Shown piece after piece: positions 16,288-25,703 of a DNA stretch of 64,000 nucleotides. The translations under genes were made by a program, and so were the position numbers. Origin of the DNA: an uncultured Corynebacterium sp. GTDB lineage: Bacteria; Actinomycetota; Actinomycetes; Mycobacteriales; Mycobacteriaceae. The stretch covers positions 124,001 to 188,000 of the forward strand of contig CAMIFC010000001.1 in assembly GCA_946220775.1 (NCBI GenBank). The letters run 5' to 3'. Position 1 is the first letter of the stretch; every line of letters starts with the position of its first letter. Under the pieces are notes generated by a model. The model saw only the letters and a program-made list of their open reading frames with translations. It did no database searches and was not told the DNA's origin.

Positions 16288-18345
16288 CTAGTGGGATTCT
16301 TGCGCCGCGAGCTTACGGACCCAGCTGTACATCCCCGCGATGAGGGCCACGGTCACCAACAGGCCAGCCCACGGCGCGATGGCTTCCCAGCCGTCTGGGA
16401 ACACCGCGAGCGCATCGCCATTTCCAGAAGCAGCGATGATTCCCGCGTTGACCACGCCGAACAAGGATTCACCGACGATCAGACCGGTGGCCATGAGCAC
16501 ACCAAGACGGCGCATCCGGCCAGCCTTTTCCGTGGTTTCTTCGGAATCTTCCGAACCGGTGGCCTGTGCCGCCTTGCGGTCACACCAGCGGTTGTAGGCC
16601 AGCCCCAGGAACGCACCGATCGGAACGATGAGCGTGACGGAAATCGGCAGGTACATGCCCATGCCCACGGCCAGTGGTGGCAGGGACAGCGCCACGCGGC
16701 TGGCCTTCGTCTTAGCCACGAGGATCTCATTAACGATGATGATGACCACACCAATCACCGCGCCGAGACCAATCAAGCTCCAATCCAGCGAGTTGCCGAA
16801 AATGCCATTGGCCACGGAGCTCATCAGCGCCGCCTGCGGTGCTGCCAGCGCATCAGGGCCGGCGCCCTCCATGCCGGCAAAACCGAAGCCGGTCAGCATC
16901 AGCTGCAGAACTGGTGGGATGACCGCCGCACCGAAAACCACACCGAAGATCAGCGCGAGCTGCTGCTTCCATGGGGTTGCCCCGACCAGCTGGCCAGTCT
17001 TGAGGTCCTGCAAATTATCGTTGGCGATAGTCGCCACACCAAACACCACTGCGGCAGTAAAGAGCGTGTAGGCCACGAGGGCGGTGGGATTGGCGTCCGA
17101 TTCATTCCCGGTGACCAATTTGATCAGCAACGCTGCGGAGATGACGACGATGATGCCCACGCCGGAGACCGGGGAGTTCGACGCACCGATCAGGCCTGCC
17201 ATGTAGCCACAAATGCCGGCGACAATCAGGCCAACGGCCAGAACGTAGACGATGCTGATCGAGATCAAGCCCGTCATGTGGTGCGTGATCTCAGAATCCT
17301 TGACGAACAGCCACAGCAGAATCCCCACGGGGATCATCGACGCGAGCGTCACACCAGCGACGGTGGCGAAGGGGATGTCGCGTTCCGTGACGTCGACTGC
17401 TTCGCCATCGTGGCGCTTTCGGGAGGACGCCAGTGACTCCTTGATGCCCCGGACAATCGGACCAATGATCTTGATGAGCGTCCACACAGCAGCCACGGCC
17501 ATGGCACCAGCGCCAATGAATCGAACGTCATCGGCGAAGACGGTGCTGACAGTTTCGGAAATATCGCCTTCCGCCGGGAGTAGTCCAGCGGTCTTGATGG
17601 GCAGCAAAATGCCATAGGAAATGACCAACCCGATCAGCATGGCGATACCGACGCTCACACCGACAAGGTGGCCTACACCCAGCAGTGCCAAGGACAGGCT
17701 GCCACCGATCATGGTGCCGCCAGAACCGATGCGGAACGTGGCTGCGACGCTGCTGGTGGTGGCCTTGAGCGCGGCGAGCAAACCTGCGGCGGCAGATGCG
17801 ATGGAGCCAGCAATGATGACGTGCAGGCCACGCTTATTGTCATCGTCGCTGCCTTGTTCGTTGCCGACCTTCAACACCTCGGCGGCGGCAACGCCCTCCG
17901 GGTAGGGGAGATCAGAGCCGGTGACCAGGGCGCGGCGCAGCGGAATGGAGTACATCACGCCCAAGATGCCGCCGATCGCGCACAGGAATGCGGTGGTCCA
18001 GTAGGGGAAACCACTCCACCAGCCGATCATGACCAAGCCCGGGAGAACGAAGATGATCGCGGATAGCGTGCCCGCGGCAGACGCGATCGTCTGAACAATG
18101 TTGTTTTCTTGGATTGTGTGGTTCGCGAACCGGCGCAGCAACGCCATGGAAATGACTGCTGCGGGAATGGAGGTCGCGAAAGTAAGACCGACCTTCAGCC
18201 CGAGGTACACGTTTGCGGCGGTGAAAACAAGGGTGATTAGGCCACCCAGAATCACCGCCCGAAGAGTAAACTCGGGGATGGTTGAACCGGCCGACGCAGG
18301 CCGGGCGGTTTTGGCGGTAGTTAAAGAATCTGCTGGGGTGTTCAC
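16288..18345 (-). CDS. OPT-family transporter (oligopeptide or metal-chelate type)
   Basis: A 685-residue polytopic membrane protein of the oligopeptide transporter (OPT) superfamily, with about fourteen or more hydrophobic segments. Family sequence is clear at the start: EFTLRAVILGGLITLVFTAA, then NVYLGLKVGLTFATSIPAAV and TIQENNIVQTIASAAGTLS. Bacterial members take up peptides or siderophore-like metal complexes; the substrate cannot be read from sequence. The start is GTG at 18345. It lies 37 bp downstream of ltbR on the same strand, so the two may be cotranscribed. Octamer copies occur at 17091 and 17425. Confidence 0.92.
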   Translation of the reverse strand: MNTPADSLTTAKTARPASAGSTIPEFTLRAVILGGLITLVFTAANVYLGLKVGLTFATSIPAAVISMALLRRFANHTIQENNIVQTIASAAGTLSAIIFVLPGLVMIGWWSGFPYWTTAFLCAIGGILGVMYSIPLRRALVTGSDLPYPEGVAAAEVLKVGNEQGSDDDNKRGLHVIIAGSIASAAAGLLAALKATTSSVAATFRIGSGGTMIGGSLSLALLGVGHLVGVSVGIAMLIGLVISYGILLPIKTAGLLPAEGDISETVSTVFADDVRFIGAGAMAVAAVWTLIKIIGPIVRGIKESLASSRKRHDGEAVDVTERDIPFATVAGVTLASMIPVGILLWLFVKDSEITHHMTGLISISIVYVLAVGLIVAGICGYMAGLIGASNSPVSGVGIIVVISAALLIKLVTGNESDANPTALVAYTLFTAAVVFGVATIANDNLQDLKTGQLVGATPWKQQLALIFGVVFGAAVIPPVLQLMLTGFGFAGMEGAGPDALAAPQAALMSSVANGIFGNSLDWSLIGLGAVIGVVIIIVNEILVAKTKASRVALSLPPLAVGMGMYLPISVTLIVPIGAFLGLAYNRWCDRKAAQATGSEDSEETTEKAGRMRRLGVLMATGLIVGESLFGVVNAGIIAASGNGDALAVFPDGWEAIAPWAGLLVTVALIAGMYSWVRKLAAQESH

Positions 18346-18382
18346 CCTTGCAGAGTCTAGTTCCTTAGGTTGCCGAATTTGG

Positions 18383-19102
18383 CTAGAGGTGCGCTTCTAG
18401 TGCGTGTGCAATTTTATGCAGCGCGTCACCGAACTTCTCTGCGGGGGAATCCGACATGCGGGCGACCGGGCCAGATACTGACAGTGCAGCGATCATGTCC
18501 CCGGCGGAATCGAAAACCGGCACGGATGCCGACGCGAGGCTGCTGTCACGCTCTGCGACAGATTCGGAAATGCGCCGTTCTTTCACCCGATCGAGCTCGG
18601 CCTGGTCGTATGCAGCATCGGGGAGTACCTGTTCGAGGAGTGATTCTGGCGCCCAGGCCAAGAGGATGCGAGCGGCGGAACCGGCACGGAGTGTCATTCG
18701 GGTGCCCTTAGGAACCGTGTCTCGCAGGCCCGTCTTCGGTTCCGCGTTGGCGATGCAAATGCGTTCGAAGCCGGATAGGCGGTACAGCTGGACCGATTCT
18801 TGGGTCATCTCCACGAGGGCAGGCAACAAATCCTGCGCCGCATCTTCCAACTTCGACCCAGATTCCGGTGCGAGTTCTGCTAGCGCTGGCCCCGCTGACC
18901 AGTGTCCATCGGGTTGACGTTCGATCAGCCGGTGCTTTTCCAGCGCCACGGAAATGCGATGTGCTGTCGCGCGCGGCAGCCCGGTTTCTTCGCACAGTTC
19001 CGTCAGGTTGCGTGGTTTTTTCGCCACGACCGAGAGGATAAACACTGCACGATCCAGTACCTGGATCCCACTTACCGCGGGAATCTCCTTGTTGTGTCCC
19101 AT
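18383..19102 (-). CDS. ltbR: IclR-family regulator LtbR
   Basis: A 239-residue IclR-type repressor. The N-terminal winged helix-turn-helix (about 10-75) contains NLTELCEETGLPRATAHRIS, and the C-terminal effector domain follows with the DMIAALSVSGP segment. In Corynebacterium glutamicum the IclR-type LtbR is encoded divergently from leuCD and represses leucine and tryptophan biosynthesis genes. The identical arrangement here supports the same name. A palindrome lies in the 80-bp divergent gap. Confidence 0.88.
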   Translation of the reverse strand: MGHNKEIPAVSGIQVLDRAVFILSVVAKKPRNLTELCEETGLPRATAHRISVALEKHRLIERQPDGHWSAGPALAELAPESGSKLEDAAQDLLPALVEMTQESVQLYRLSGFERICIANAEPKTGLRDTVPKGTRMTLRAGSAARILLAWAPESLLEQVLPDAAYDQAELDRVKERRISESVAERDSSLASASVPVFDSAGDMIAALSVSGPVARMSDSPAEKFGDALHKIAHALEAHL

Positions 19103-19116
19103 AGTTTGATACTATA

Positions 19117-19135
19117 TATTCCATTCCGTGGAATA
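19117..19135. promoter_or_regulatory. Candidate LtbR operator between ltbR and leuC
   Basis: TATTCCA at 19117-19123 and TGGAATA at 19129-19135 form a perfect 7-bp inverted repeat around a 5-bp spacer. It is 48 bp before the leuC start and just upstream of ltbR, as expected of a dual-purpose operator. IclR-family dimers bind such palindromes. Confidence 0.6.
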
Positions 19136-19182
19136 CTCAATGAAATCCACGCCACCACTTCACGAACATGGAGGATAAACCT

Positions 19183-20622
19183 GTGGCTAGCTCGAACGCT
19201 CAGTCTGCCAAGCCATTGACCTTGGCCGAAAAGGTCTGGCGGGATCACCTCGTCGCCGAAGGTAAGGATGGTCAACCAGACCTGTTGTATATCGACCTTC
19301 ACCTAGTTCACGAGGTCACCTCACCACAGGCCTTCGATGGGCTACGCCAAGCAGGTCGCCCCGTTCGTCGCCCGGACCTGACTATTGCGACGGAGGACCA
19401 CAACGTTCCAACCGTCGGGGTGACCGGCGGCAACCTGCTGGATATTAAGGACCAAACCTCCCGCCTGCAGGTGTCCACGCTGCGGGATAACGCCAAGGAA
19501 TTCGGCATCCGCCTGCACTCCATGGGGGACATCGATCAGGGTATCGTCCACACCGTCGGTCCGCAGCTCGGGCTCACCCAGCCGGGCATGACGGTCGTGT
19601 GTGGTGATTCGCATACCTCCACCCACGGCGCGTTTGGTTCGATCGCGATGGGCATCGGAACCTCCGAGGTGGAGCACGTGCTGGCCACTCAGACTCTGCC
19701 ATTGAAGCCGTTCAAGACCATGGCCATCGAGGTTTCTGGTGAGCTGCAGCCAGGGGTGACGTCCAAAGACCTGATCCTGGCGATCATCGCGAAGATCGGT
19801 ACTGGCGGCGGCCAAGGCCACATCATCGAATACCGCGGTGAAGCCATCGAAAAGCTGTCGATGGAAGCGCGCATGACGATGTGCAACATGTCCATCGAGG
19901 CAGGTGCCCGCGCCGGCATGGTCGCACCAGACCAAACCACGTTCGATTACTTGGAAGGCCGCCCGCACGCCCCAGAGGGGGAGGAATGGGACGCTGCCGT
20001 CGAGTACTGGAAGTCCCTGCGCACCGATGAGGGCGCGGAGTTCGACACCGTCGTGGAGATCGATGGTTCCGCCCTGACCCCGTTCATCACGTGGGGCACT
20101 AACCCGGGCCAAGGCCTGCCGCTGTCTGCCGACGTGCCTGCGCTGGAGGACTTCACCAACGACAACGACCGCCAGTCCGCCGAACGCGCGCTGGAGTACA
20201 TGGGCCTGACCCCCGGTACCCCGCTGCGGGAGATTCCTGTCGACACCGTGTTCCTTGGCTCCTGCACCAACGCTCGCATTGAGGATCTTCGCGCCGCCGC
20301 GGAGGTGCTGGATGGCCGCAAGGTCGCTGACAGCGTGGAAATGCTTGTCGTTCCATCCTCGACGAGGGTGAAGCTGCAAGCGGAAGAAGAAGGCCTAGAC
20401 AAAATTTTCCTCGCCGCCGGAGCGCAGTGGCGCACCGCAGGCTGCTCGATGTGCCTGGGAATGAACCCCGACCAATTGGCGTCCGGCCAGCGTTCGGCCT
20501 CGACCTCCAACCGCAACTTCGAGGGTCGCCAGGGCAAGGGCGGGCGCACGCACCTCGTGTCTCCACCGGTCGCCGCCGCCACCGCGGTGAAGGGCACGTT
20601 TGCCTCCCCAACTGACCTGTAA
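19183..20622 (+). CDS. leuC: 3-isopropylmalate dehydratase large subunit LeuC
   Basis: A 479-residue aconitase-family subunit that with LeuD isomerises 2- and 3-isopropylmalate in leucine synthesis. Iron-sulfur cysteines are visible in FLGSCTNARIEDL and GCSMCLGMNPDQ, and the substrate motif CGDSHTSTHGAFG is present. I chose GTG at 19183 because GGAGGA (19170-19175) sits at proper spacing; the ATG at 19168 overlaps that ribosome-binding site. leuD follows after 95 bp. Confidence 0.97.
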   Translation: MASSNAQSAKPLTLAEKVWRDHLVAEGKDGQPDLLYIDLHLVHEVTSPQAFDGLRQAGRPVRRPDLTIATEDHNVPTVGVTGGNLLDIKDQTSRLQVSTLRDNAKEFGIRLHSMGDIDQGIVHTVGPQLGLTQPGMTVVCGDSHTSTHGAFGSIAMGIGTSEVEHVLATQTLPLKPFKTMAIEVSGELQPGVTSKDLILAIIAKIGTGGGQGHIIEYRGEAIEKLSMEARMTMCNMSIEAGARAGMVAPDQTTFDYLEGRPHAPEGEEWDAAVEYWKSLRTDEGAEFDTVVEIDGSALTPFITWGTNPGQGLPLSADVPALEDFTNDNDRQSAERALEYMGLTPGTPLREIPVDTVFLGSCTNARIEDLRAAAEVLDGRKVADSVEMLVVPSSTRVKLQAEEEGLDKIFLAAGAQWRTAGCSMCLGMNPDQLASGQRSASTSNRNFEGRQGKGGRTHLVSPPVAAATAVKGTFASPTDL

Positions 20623-20636
20623 TTTTCCGTTTTTTA

Positions 20637-20644
20637 GGACGCCA
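20637..20644. repeat. Dispersed octamer GGACGCCA between leuC and leuD
   Basis: An intergenic copy preceded by TTTTTTA, so it has the full T-tract/core form. Only 15 bp separate it from the leuC stop. The short spacer otherwise carries the leuD ribosome-binding site. Confidence 0.7.
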
Positions 20645-20717
20645 CTCCGTGCGCCCTTAACCCCAATTACGCAACCAGGAACCTCTTGGTTGCCCCAAGG
20701 AGCGAAGGAAAACTCTG

Positions 20718-21323
20718 ATGGAAAAGTTCAGTACTCACACCGGCGTTGCTGCACCGCTGACCCGATCCAACGTGGACACCGACCAGATCATCCCGGCGGT
20801 GTACTTGAAGCGCGTCACCCGAACGGGCTTTGACGATGGCCTGTTCGCGCGCTGGCGCCAGGATCCGGACTTCGTGCTCAACCAGGAGCCGTTCAAGAAT
20901 GCTTCCGTGCTGGTCGCTGGCCCGGACTTCGCAACGGGTTCCTCCCGCGAGCACGCAGTGTGGGCCTTGATGGATTACGGCTTCCGCGTGGTGCTGTCCT
21001 CCCGGTTCGCGGATATCTTCAAGGGCAACTCCAGCAAGGCTGGCCTGTTGGCGGCCGTTGTGGAGCAGTCCGATATCGAATTGATCTGGAAGCTGATCGA
21101 ACAGGAACCAGGTGTGGAAATGACTGTCGACCTGGTCAATCGCACCGCCACGCTGGGCACCCACACCTTCAACATCGAGGTTGACGATTACACTCGCTGG
21201 CGCTTGATGGAGGGCCTGGACGATATTGGCCTGACGCTGCGTGATGAAGACGCGATCGCTGACTTCGAGGCGCAGCGGGCATCGTTCAAGCCAAAGACCC
21301 TGCCGGCCAAGGTCGCAGACTAA
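20718..21323 (+). CDS. leuD: 3-isopropylmalate dehydratase small subunit LeuD
   Basis: A 201-residue swivelling-domain subunit that pairs with LeuC. Markers are NVDTDQIIPAVYLKR near the N-terminus and ATGSSREHAVWALMDYGFR. Length is normal for actinobacterial LeuD. The ribosome-binding site AGCGAAGGAAA precedes the ATG. It forms an operon with leuC and is expected to be controlled by LtbR. Confidence 0.97.
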   Translation: MEKFSTHTGVAAPLTRSNVDTDQIIPAVYLKRVTRTGFDDGLFARWRQDPDFVLNQEPFKNASVLVAGPDFATGSSREHAVWALMDYGFRVVLSSRFADIFKGNSSKAGLLAAVVEQSDIELIWKLIEQEPGVEMTVDLVNRTATLGTHTFNIEVDDYTRWRLMEGLDDIGLTLRDEDAIADFEAQRASFKPKTLPAKVAD

Positions 21324-21372
21324 CCGGCAAGGGTCACTAATAGCGGCGAGTTAGTCAGCCGCACTCTCGGGA

Positions 21373-22338
21373 TTATTTCACCGCGAGTGGGCTGGCCAGG
21401 TAGTCAACACCCAACAATTCCTCGCCCTTGAAGTGCAGCACCCAGGCACTGGACTTCTTCACCCGCATGTCCTCGATGGAGAATCCATTGTTTTGGGATA
21501 GCGCGTCAAGGATCGCTGGGATCGCCGCGCCCTGGGACACAATCACATTCACTGGGCTGGAGGCTGCCACGCGGTGTAGTGCCGTGATGGCAGCATCGGT
21601 GTCGCGGGTGGCGTCCCCATCGTTGAATGCAGAATCAACGGCAAACGGCAGGCCCAACGCCTGAGAGAGCGGCGTGACGGTCTGGGCACAACGGTCCGGA
21701 GCGGCAGAGACCAACGACCGCGGACAGTAGCCGGACAGCGCAGAGACCAGCATCTTGGACTGGCGGCGGCCCATCTTCTCGAGGGGTCGCAGGTTATCGT
21801 CGCCGGCCCAGCCTCGCTTCGGCAACGCCTTCGCGTGACGGACCAGCAGGATACGGCGATCCGCACCCAGCTCCAGCAGGTCCAGACCGGCGTTGAGGAC
21901 GTCCACATCGAGCTCGTAGGACATCACCTTGCGGGCCTTGTCGGGGCTCAACCAGCGGAGCTCGTCGACTTCATCGTCGATGTCCTCATTGCCCTCGAAA
22001 AACCCATTGACTGCTTCGGCCGTCCAGTAATAAACGACCTTCGTCCGCTTGCGGACGGGGTAGTGGGTGTAGCCAATCAGCCACCCGAGTTCGATCTCGA
22101 AGCCGGTTTCCTCCCGGATCTCGCGCATGGCGGTGCCCGGGAGGTTCTCACCGGGGTCGACTTTGCCCTTGGGGAGGGTCCAGTCGTCGTACCGCGGACG
22201 GTGTTCCACCGCGATTTCGATGTCGCCAGATTTGTTCTTCCGCCACAACACTGCTCCTGCAGCGAATGTTGGGCGAGCGAACTCTTGCGCTGGTTGGGAG
22301 CCAATCCGCCCCACATGACCACGCGACGTGGAAGTCAT
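21373..22338 (-). CDS. mutT1: MutT1-type Nudix hydrolase fused to a histidine-phosphatase domain
   Basis: A 321-residue two-domain enzyme. The N-terminal Nudix box is at 58-80 (GKVDPGENLPGTAMREIREE followed by TGF). The C-terminal half, from about 160, is a histidine-phosphatase fold starting LLVRHAKALPKRGW. The same fusion and length occur in mycobacterial MutT1, which removes oxidised guanine nucleotides (8-oxo-dGTP and related compounds), and mutT1 is likewise close to gpsA and ddl there. I chose ATG at 22338; a GTG about 15 codons upstream is also possible. It is divergent from gpsA. Confidence 0.9.
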   Translation of the reverse strand: MTSTSRGHVGRIGSQPAQEFARPTFAAGAVLWRKNKSGDIEIAVEHRPRYDDWTLPKGKVDPGENLPGTAMREIREETGFEIELGWLIGYTHYPVRKRTKVVYYWTAEAVNGFFEGNEDIDDEVDELRWLSPDKARKVMSYELDVDVLNAGLDLLELGADRRILLVRHAKALPKRGWAGDDNLRPLEKMGRRQSKMLVSALSGYCPRSLVSAAPDRCAQTVTPLSQALGLPFAVDSAFNDGDATRDTDAAITALHRVAASSPVNVIVSQGAAIPAILDALSQNNGFSIEDMRVKKSSAWVLHFKGEELLGVDYLASPLAVK

Positions 22339-22470
22339 GGCCAGGGAAGTGGATAGGTCTCCGATACCGTTATGGGTGATCACGGGGCGATAACCTTCCG
22401 ACAAAGCTAGAATTGTGTAGTTTGTTCTTGAATGAAGCCATTCTATAACTAGAGGACTGGGTGGAGCACG

Positions 22471-23469
22471 ATGGTGCAGGTAGCTGTGATGGGTGCGGGA
22501 TCCTGGGGGACGACAGTCGCCAAGGTGTTTGCCGATTCGGGAAACCAAGTTGTTTTGTGGGCGCGTAGGGAAGAAGTTGCCGCCGACATTCGCGACAATC
22601 ACCGCAATCCTGACTACCTGCCGAACATCGAGCTGCCCAAGGGAATCGTTGGAACGTCTGACCCGGCCGAAGCCCTGGCGAACGCAGAAATTGTGGTGTT
22701 CGGGGTGCCTTCCCAAACCCTGCGCTCCAACCTTGCGCAGTGGCGGGAGCACATCCCCGAATCTGCAGCGCTCGTCAGCTTGGCAAAGGGTATTGAATAC
22801 GACACGGGCATGCGGATGAGCCAAGTCATCGCTGACGTTGCTGGTATGCCGAGCGATCACGTGGCCGTGCTTACCGGTCCGAACCTGGCGAAGGAAGTGG
22901 CACAGGAACAGCCCGCCGCCACACTCATCGCGTGTGAAAACGATGACCGCGCGAAGTTTATTCAGGCGACGGTATCGGCGCCGTACTTTCGGCCGTATTC
23001 CAGCTCTGACGTGTTGGGGGCAGAAATCGCTGGCACCTCCAAGAATGTGATCGCACTAGCAGCCGGCATCGCGGCCGGCATGGGCTTCGGGGAAAACACG
23101 GCCGCCACCGTGATCACCCGCGGTCTTGCAGAGACCACCCGTCTTGCCCTTGCCCTGGGCGCAGACGCCCGCACCATGTCTGGGTTGGCGGGCATGGGGG
23201 ATCTCGTGGCAACCTGTACCTCGTCGCTTTCCCGAAACCGCACGTTCGGTGAACGCCTCGGCCAAGGAGACACCCCGGAAGAGGCGGCGAAGGCGAATAA
23301 AGGGCAGGTCGCAGAGGGGGTCGTGAGCTGCCGTTCAGTGCAAAACCTCGCTGCCAAGGCGGGCGTTGAAATGCCGATCACAGATGCTGTGGTCGCCGTG
23401 TGCCACCAGGGCGCAGATCCGGCGGACATGATTAACCGGCTCCTCGGGCGCAGTCGTAAGGCGGAATAG
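22471..23469 (+). CDS. gpsA: Glycerol-3-phosphate dehydrogenase [NAD(P)+] GpsA
   Basis: A 332-residue enzyme that reduces dihydroxyacetone phosphate to sn-glycerol 3-phosphate for phospholipids. The Rossmann motif GAGSWGTTVAKVFADSG is at the N-terminus, followed by LTGPNLAKEVAQEQPAA and the catalytic-Lys region SKNVIALAAGIAAGMGFGEN. The LAGMGDLVATC segment is also typical. ddl follows 27 bp downstream on the same strand. Confidence 0.96.
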   Translation: MVQVAVMGAGSWGTTVAKVFADSGNQVVLWARREEVAADIRDNHRNPDYLPNIELPKGIVGTSDPAEALANAEIVVFGVPSQTLRSNLAQWREHIPESAALVSLAKGIEYDTGMRMSQVIADVAGMPSDHVAVLTGPNLAKEVAQEQPAATLIACENDDRAKFIQATVSAPYFRPYSSSDVLGAEIAGTSKNVIALAAGIAAGMGFGENTAATVITRGLAETTRLALALGADARTMSGLAGMGDLVATCTSSLSRNRTFGERLGQGDTPEEAAKANKGQVAEGVVSCRSVQNLAAKAGVEMPITDAVVAVCHQGADPADMINRLLGRSRKAE

Positions 23470-23496
23470 CGCCCGCAACGGGGTAGGGTAACCCGT

Positions 23497-24606
23497 GTGA
23501 ATCCAGCAAACTCAGCCCCAGCCGCCCAGACATCCACAACGACAATCGCCGTGCTCTACGGTGGCCAGTCCACCGAGCATTCGGTGTCCTGCATCTCCGC
23601 AGGTGCGATTATCGACAACCTGGATCCGAATCGCTACACCGTAGTGCCCATCGGCATTACCGAAAGCGGAGCCTGGGTTCCCGGCGAAACCGATACGAGC
23701 AAGTTGCGCGCCCACGGCAGGGAACTGCCAACCGTCACCGATCCCGGTGAACACGTCCAGCCTTCCTTCGGCCTCGACGGCGGTCAGCGCGCCGAATTCC
23801 GCTTCATCACCGGCCCGCGAGCAGGCGAGCTTTTTGCCAGCGTCGATGTCGTTTTTCCCGTCCTTCATGGCCTCAACGGGGAGGACGGCACCATCCAGGG
23901 AGCACTCGACCTGGTTGGCGTCCCATATGTCGGAAACGGCGTGCTGGCCTCGGCCGCCGGAATGGATAAGGAATACACCAAACGCCTGGCACGGGAGGCC
24001 GGCATCCCGACGGGACCTGAGGTCGTGCTCTACGAGGACCGCGACCTGACCGCCGAGGAACAGCAGAAGCTCGGGCTGCCAGTGTTCGTCAAGCCCGCCC
24101 GCGGGGGATCATCGATCGGTATCTCCAAGGTCGATTCCTGGGAAGATTTTTCGGAAGCCTCCGCGTTGGCCTTTGCAAACGATAACAAGGTCATTGTTGA
24201 GGCCATGCTGCACGGTGAGGAAGTCGAATGCGGAGTGCTCGAATACCGCGATGGTTCGCGGATTGCCTCCGTGCCAGCGATGTTGCAGGGCACCGAAGAA
24301 GGCGACGAAGGATTCTATGGCTTCGACGCGAAGTACTTGGATGACACCGTCACCGCGAAGATTCCCGCCCCGCTGAGCGCGGAGCTTACCGAGGAGATTC
24401 GCCGCCTGGCCATTGCCACGTTCGACGCACTGGGCTGCCAGGGGCTGGCCCGCGTCGATTTCTTCGTGACGGACGCCGGGCCGGTACTCAATGAGATCAA
24501 CACCATGCCCGGGTTCACGCCGATCAGCATGTACCCGCAGATGTTCCTCAACAGCGGGCTGAGCTACTCCGAGCTGCTGGATATCTTGGTCACCAGCGCC
24601 CGGTAG
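23497..24606 (+). CDS. ddl: D-alanine--D-alanine ligase
   Basis: A 369-residue ATP-grasp ligase that makes the D-Ala-D-Ala dipeptide of peptidoglycan. It begins with GTG. Family motifs are VLYGGQSTEHSVSCISAG, FPVLHGLNGEDGTIQGAL, VPYVGNGVLASAAGMDK, the glycine-rich loop KPARGGSSIGISKV and the C-terminal EINTMPGFTPISMYPQM. An octamer copy (23916) falls on the conserved LVGVPYVG. The 3' end is 6 bp from the convergent DUF3515 gene. Confidence 0.97.
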   Translation: MNPANSAPAAQTSTTTIAVLYGGQSTEHSVSCISAGAIIDNLDPNRYTVVPIGITESGAWVPGETDTSKLRAHGRELPTVTDPGEHVQPSFGLDGGQRAEFRFITGPRAGELFASVDVVFPVLHGLNGEDGTIQGALDLVGVPYVGNGVLASAAGMDKEYTKRLAREAGIPTGPEVVLYEDRDLTAEEQQKLGLPVFVKPARGGSSIGISKVDSWEDFSEASALAFANDNKVIVEAMLHGEEVECGVLEYRDGSRIASVPAMLQGTEEGDEGFYGFDAKYLDDTVTAKIPAPLSAELTEEIRRLAIATFDALGCQGLARVDFFVTDAGPVLNEINTMPGFTPISMYPQMFLNSGLSYSELLDILVTSAR

Positions 24607-24612
24607 TGACCG

Positions 24613-25674
24613 CTAGCGGGTTTTCATGCTGGCTTCGATGGCATCGGATACTGCCGGAATCACACCGTCCCCCGAGGCCTGCGGCATCGCGACGGCGACG
24701 ACTTGCTCGTGGCCGATCGCGTACCAGCGACCACTGGTGGATCCCTTCGCCAACGCTGGCGCATCAAACCATGGCACCGAATCCACCTGCGTGACCCGCT
24801 CGCCCGGGCGGTATTCAGACGGGAACTTCACACCACAGCGGATGACAACCGGTTCGAATCCCGACTCCTTCGGCTGGTAGATCACCGCGCCGGTATCGAT
24901 GGCCCGCTCCGCATTGGTGACATTTTTGCCGCGCTCGGCACCTGAGGCCTGAGCATTGTCAGCCAGCGTCTGCTTGGCCTCGTCAGCGCTCAAGCGGCGG
25001 TAGCCCTCGATCTCTTCCGGTAGTTTATTGGCAAACTTCGTGCACACTGCCTTCGAGCCCTTGGCCTTCTTATCTTCGACGAGTGGCAACGCATTGGCAG
25101 TTGGTGCCTCCGAATCACCATTCGCGTCGGTCACCAGTGGGGAGAACTCAGACAACGCATCCACCACAGAATCGGTGTCTGCCTCCGAGGTCACCGCGAA
25201 TTCGGGGGTGCCGGTCACTGAGTACCAGGTGTGAAGGCTGGAACCCGGGGTGGCGTCCTTAACCTCGAACCACCCGGTGTCCTCGGTCTGGTGGATCGGG
25301 CTCATCACCGTGTACTGATCCGGCAGCGTCACACCGCAGCGAATGGTCAACTCCGTGCCGGAGGAATCCCGGTAAGCCAACACACCTTCGGGAGCGGGCT
25401 CCATGACCTCCACCTGGCGGAAGTCCGCAAGCTTATCGGGAGCCGAACCAACAGCATCTGTGCACTGTGTGGACTGGGCACCCGGGGCATCAACCGGGCC
25501 CATCGCCACCGGCGTGTAGGTCTGCCGGTTTGCCAACACCTTCGCGCCAGCCAACACCGCAATGACGAAAACGATGGCTAGCAACAAGGCAATGAAAACG
25601 AATAACCGTGGAGCCGGCTGATCGGAGGCTTGTGCTGTCGCGCTGGATGGTCGTGCATTACGCTGAGTGCTCAT
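24613..25674 (-). CDS. DUF3515-family membrane-anchored protein with internal duplication
   Basis: A 353-residue protein with an N-terminal anchor (about 25-50) and an extracytoplasmic part made of two related copies. The first copy has LTIRCGVTLPDQY then WFEV and WYSVTGTPEFAV. The second has VVIRCGVKFPSEY then WFDA and WYAIGHEQVVAVAM. Each copy has a matching Cys pair (QCTDAVG/RCGV and VCTKFAN/RCGV). DUF3515 proteins are usually about 180 residues with one copy, for example the gene next to ddl in mycobacteria. The function is unknown; the location beside ddl hints at the envelope. An octamer copy encodes KDATPG. Confidence 0.85.
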   Translation of the reverse strand: MSTQRNARPSSATAQASDQPAPRLFVFIALLLAIVFVIAVLAGAKVLANRQTYTPVAMGPVDAPGAQSTQCTDAVGSAPDKLADFRQVEVMEPAPEGVLAYRDSSGTELTIRCGVTLPDQYTVMSPIHQTEDTGWFEVKDATPGSSLHTWYSVTGTPEFAVTSEADTDSVVDALSEFSPLVTDANGDSEAPTANALPLVEDKKAKGSKAVCTKFANKLPEEIEGYRRLSADEAKQTLADNAQASGAERGKNVTNAERAIDTGAVIYQPKESGFEPVVIRCGVKFPSEYRPGERVTQVDSVPWFDAPALAKGSTSGRWYAIGHEQVVAVAMPQASGDGVIPAVSDAIEASMKTR

Positions 25675-25703
25675 AGGGATTCATTCTATTTAGGAGGCTG
25701 TCA

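Noticed and set aside
5343..18711. Many long plus-strand ORFs across kdp and OPT genes
   Set aside because: They are shadows of confirmed minus-strand genes, with His/Arg- or Ser/Pro-rich compositions and no domain signatures.
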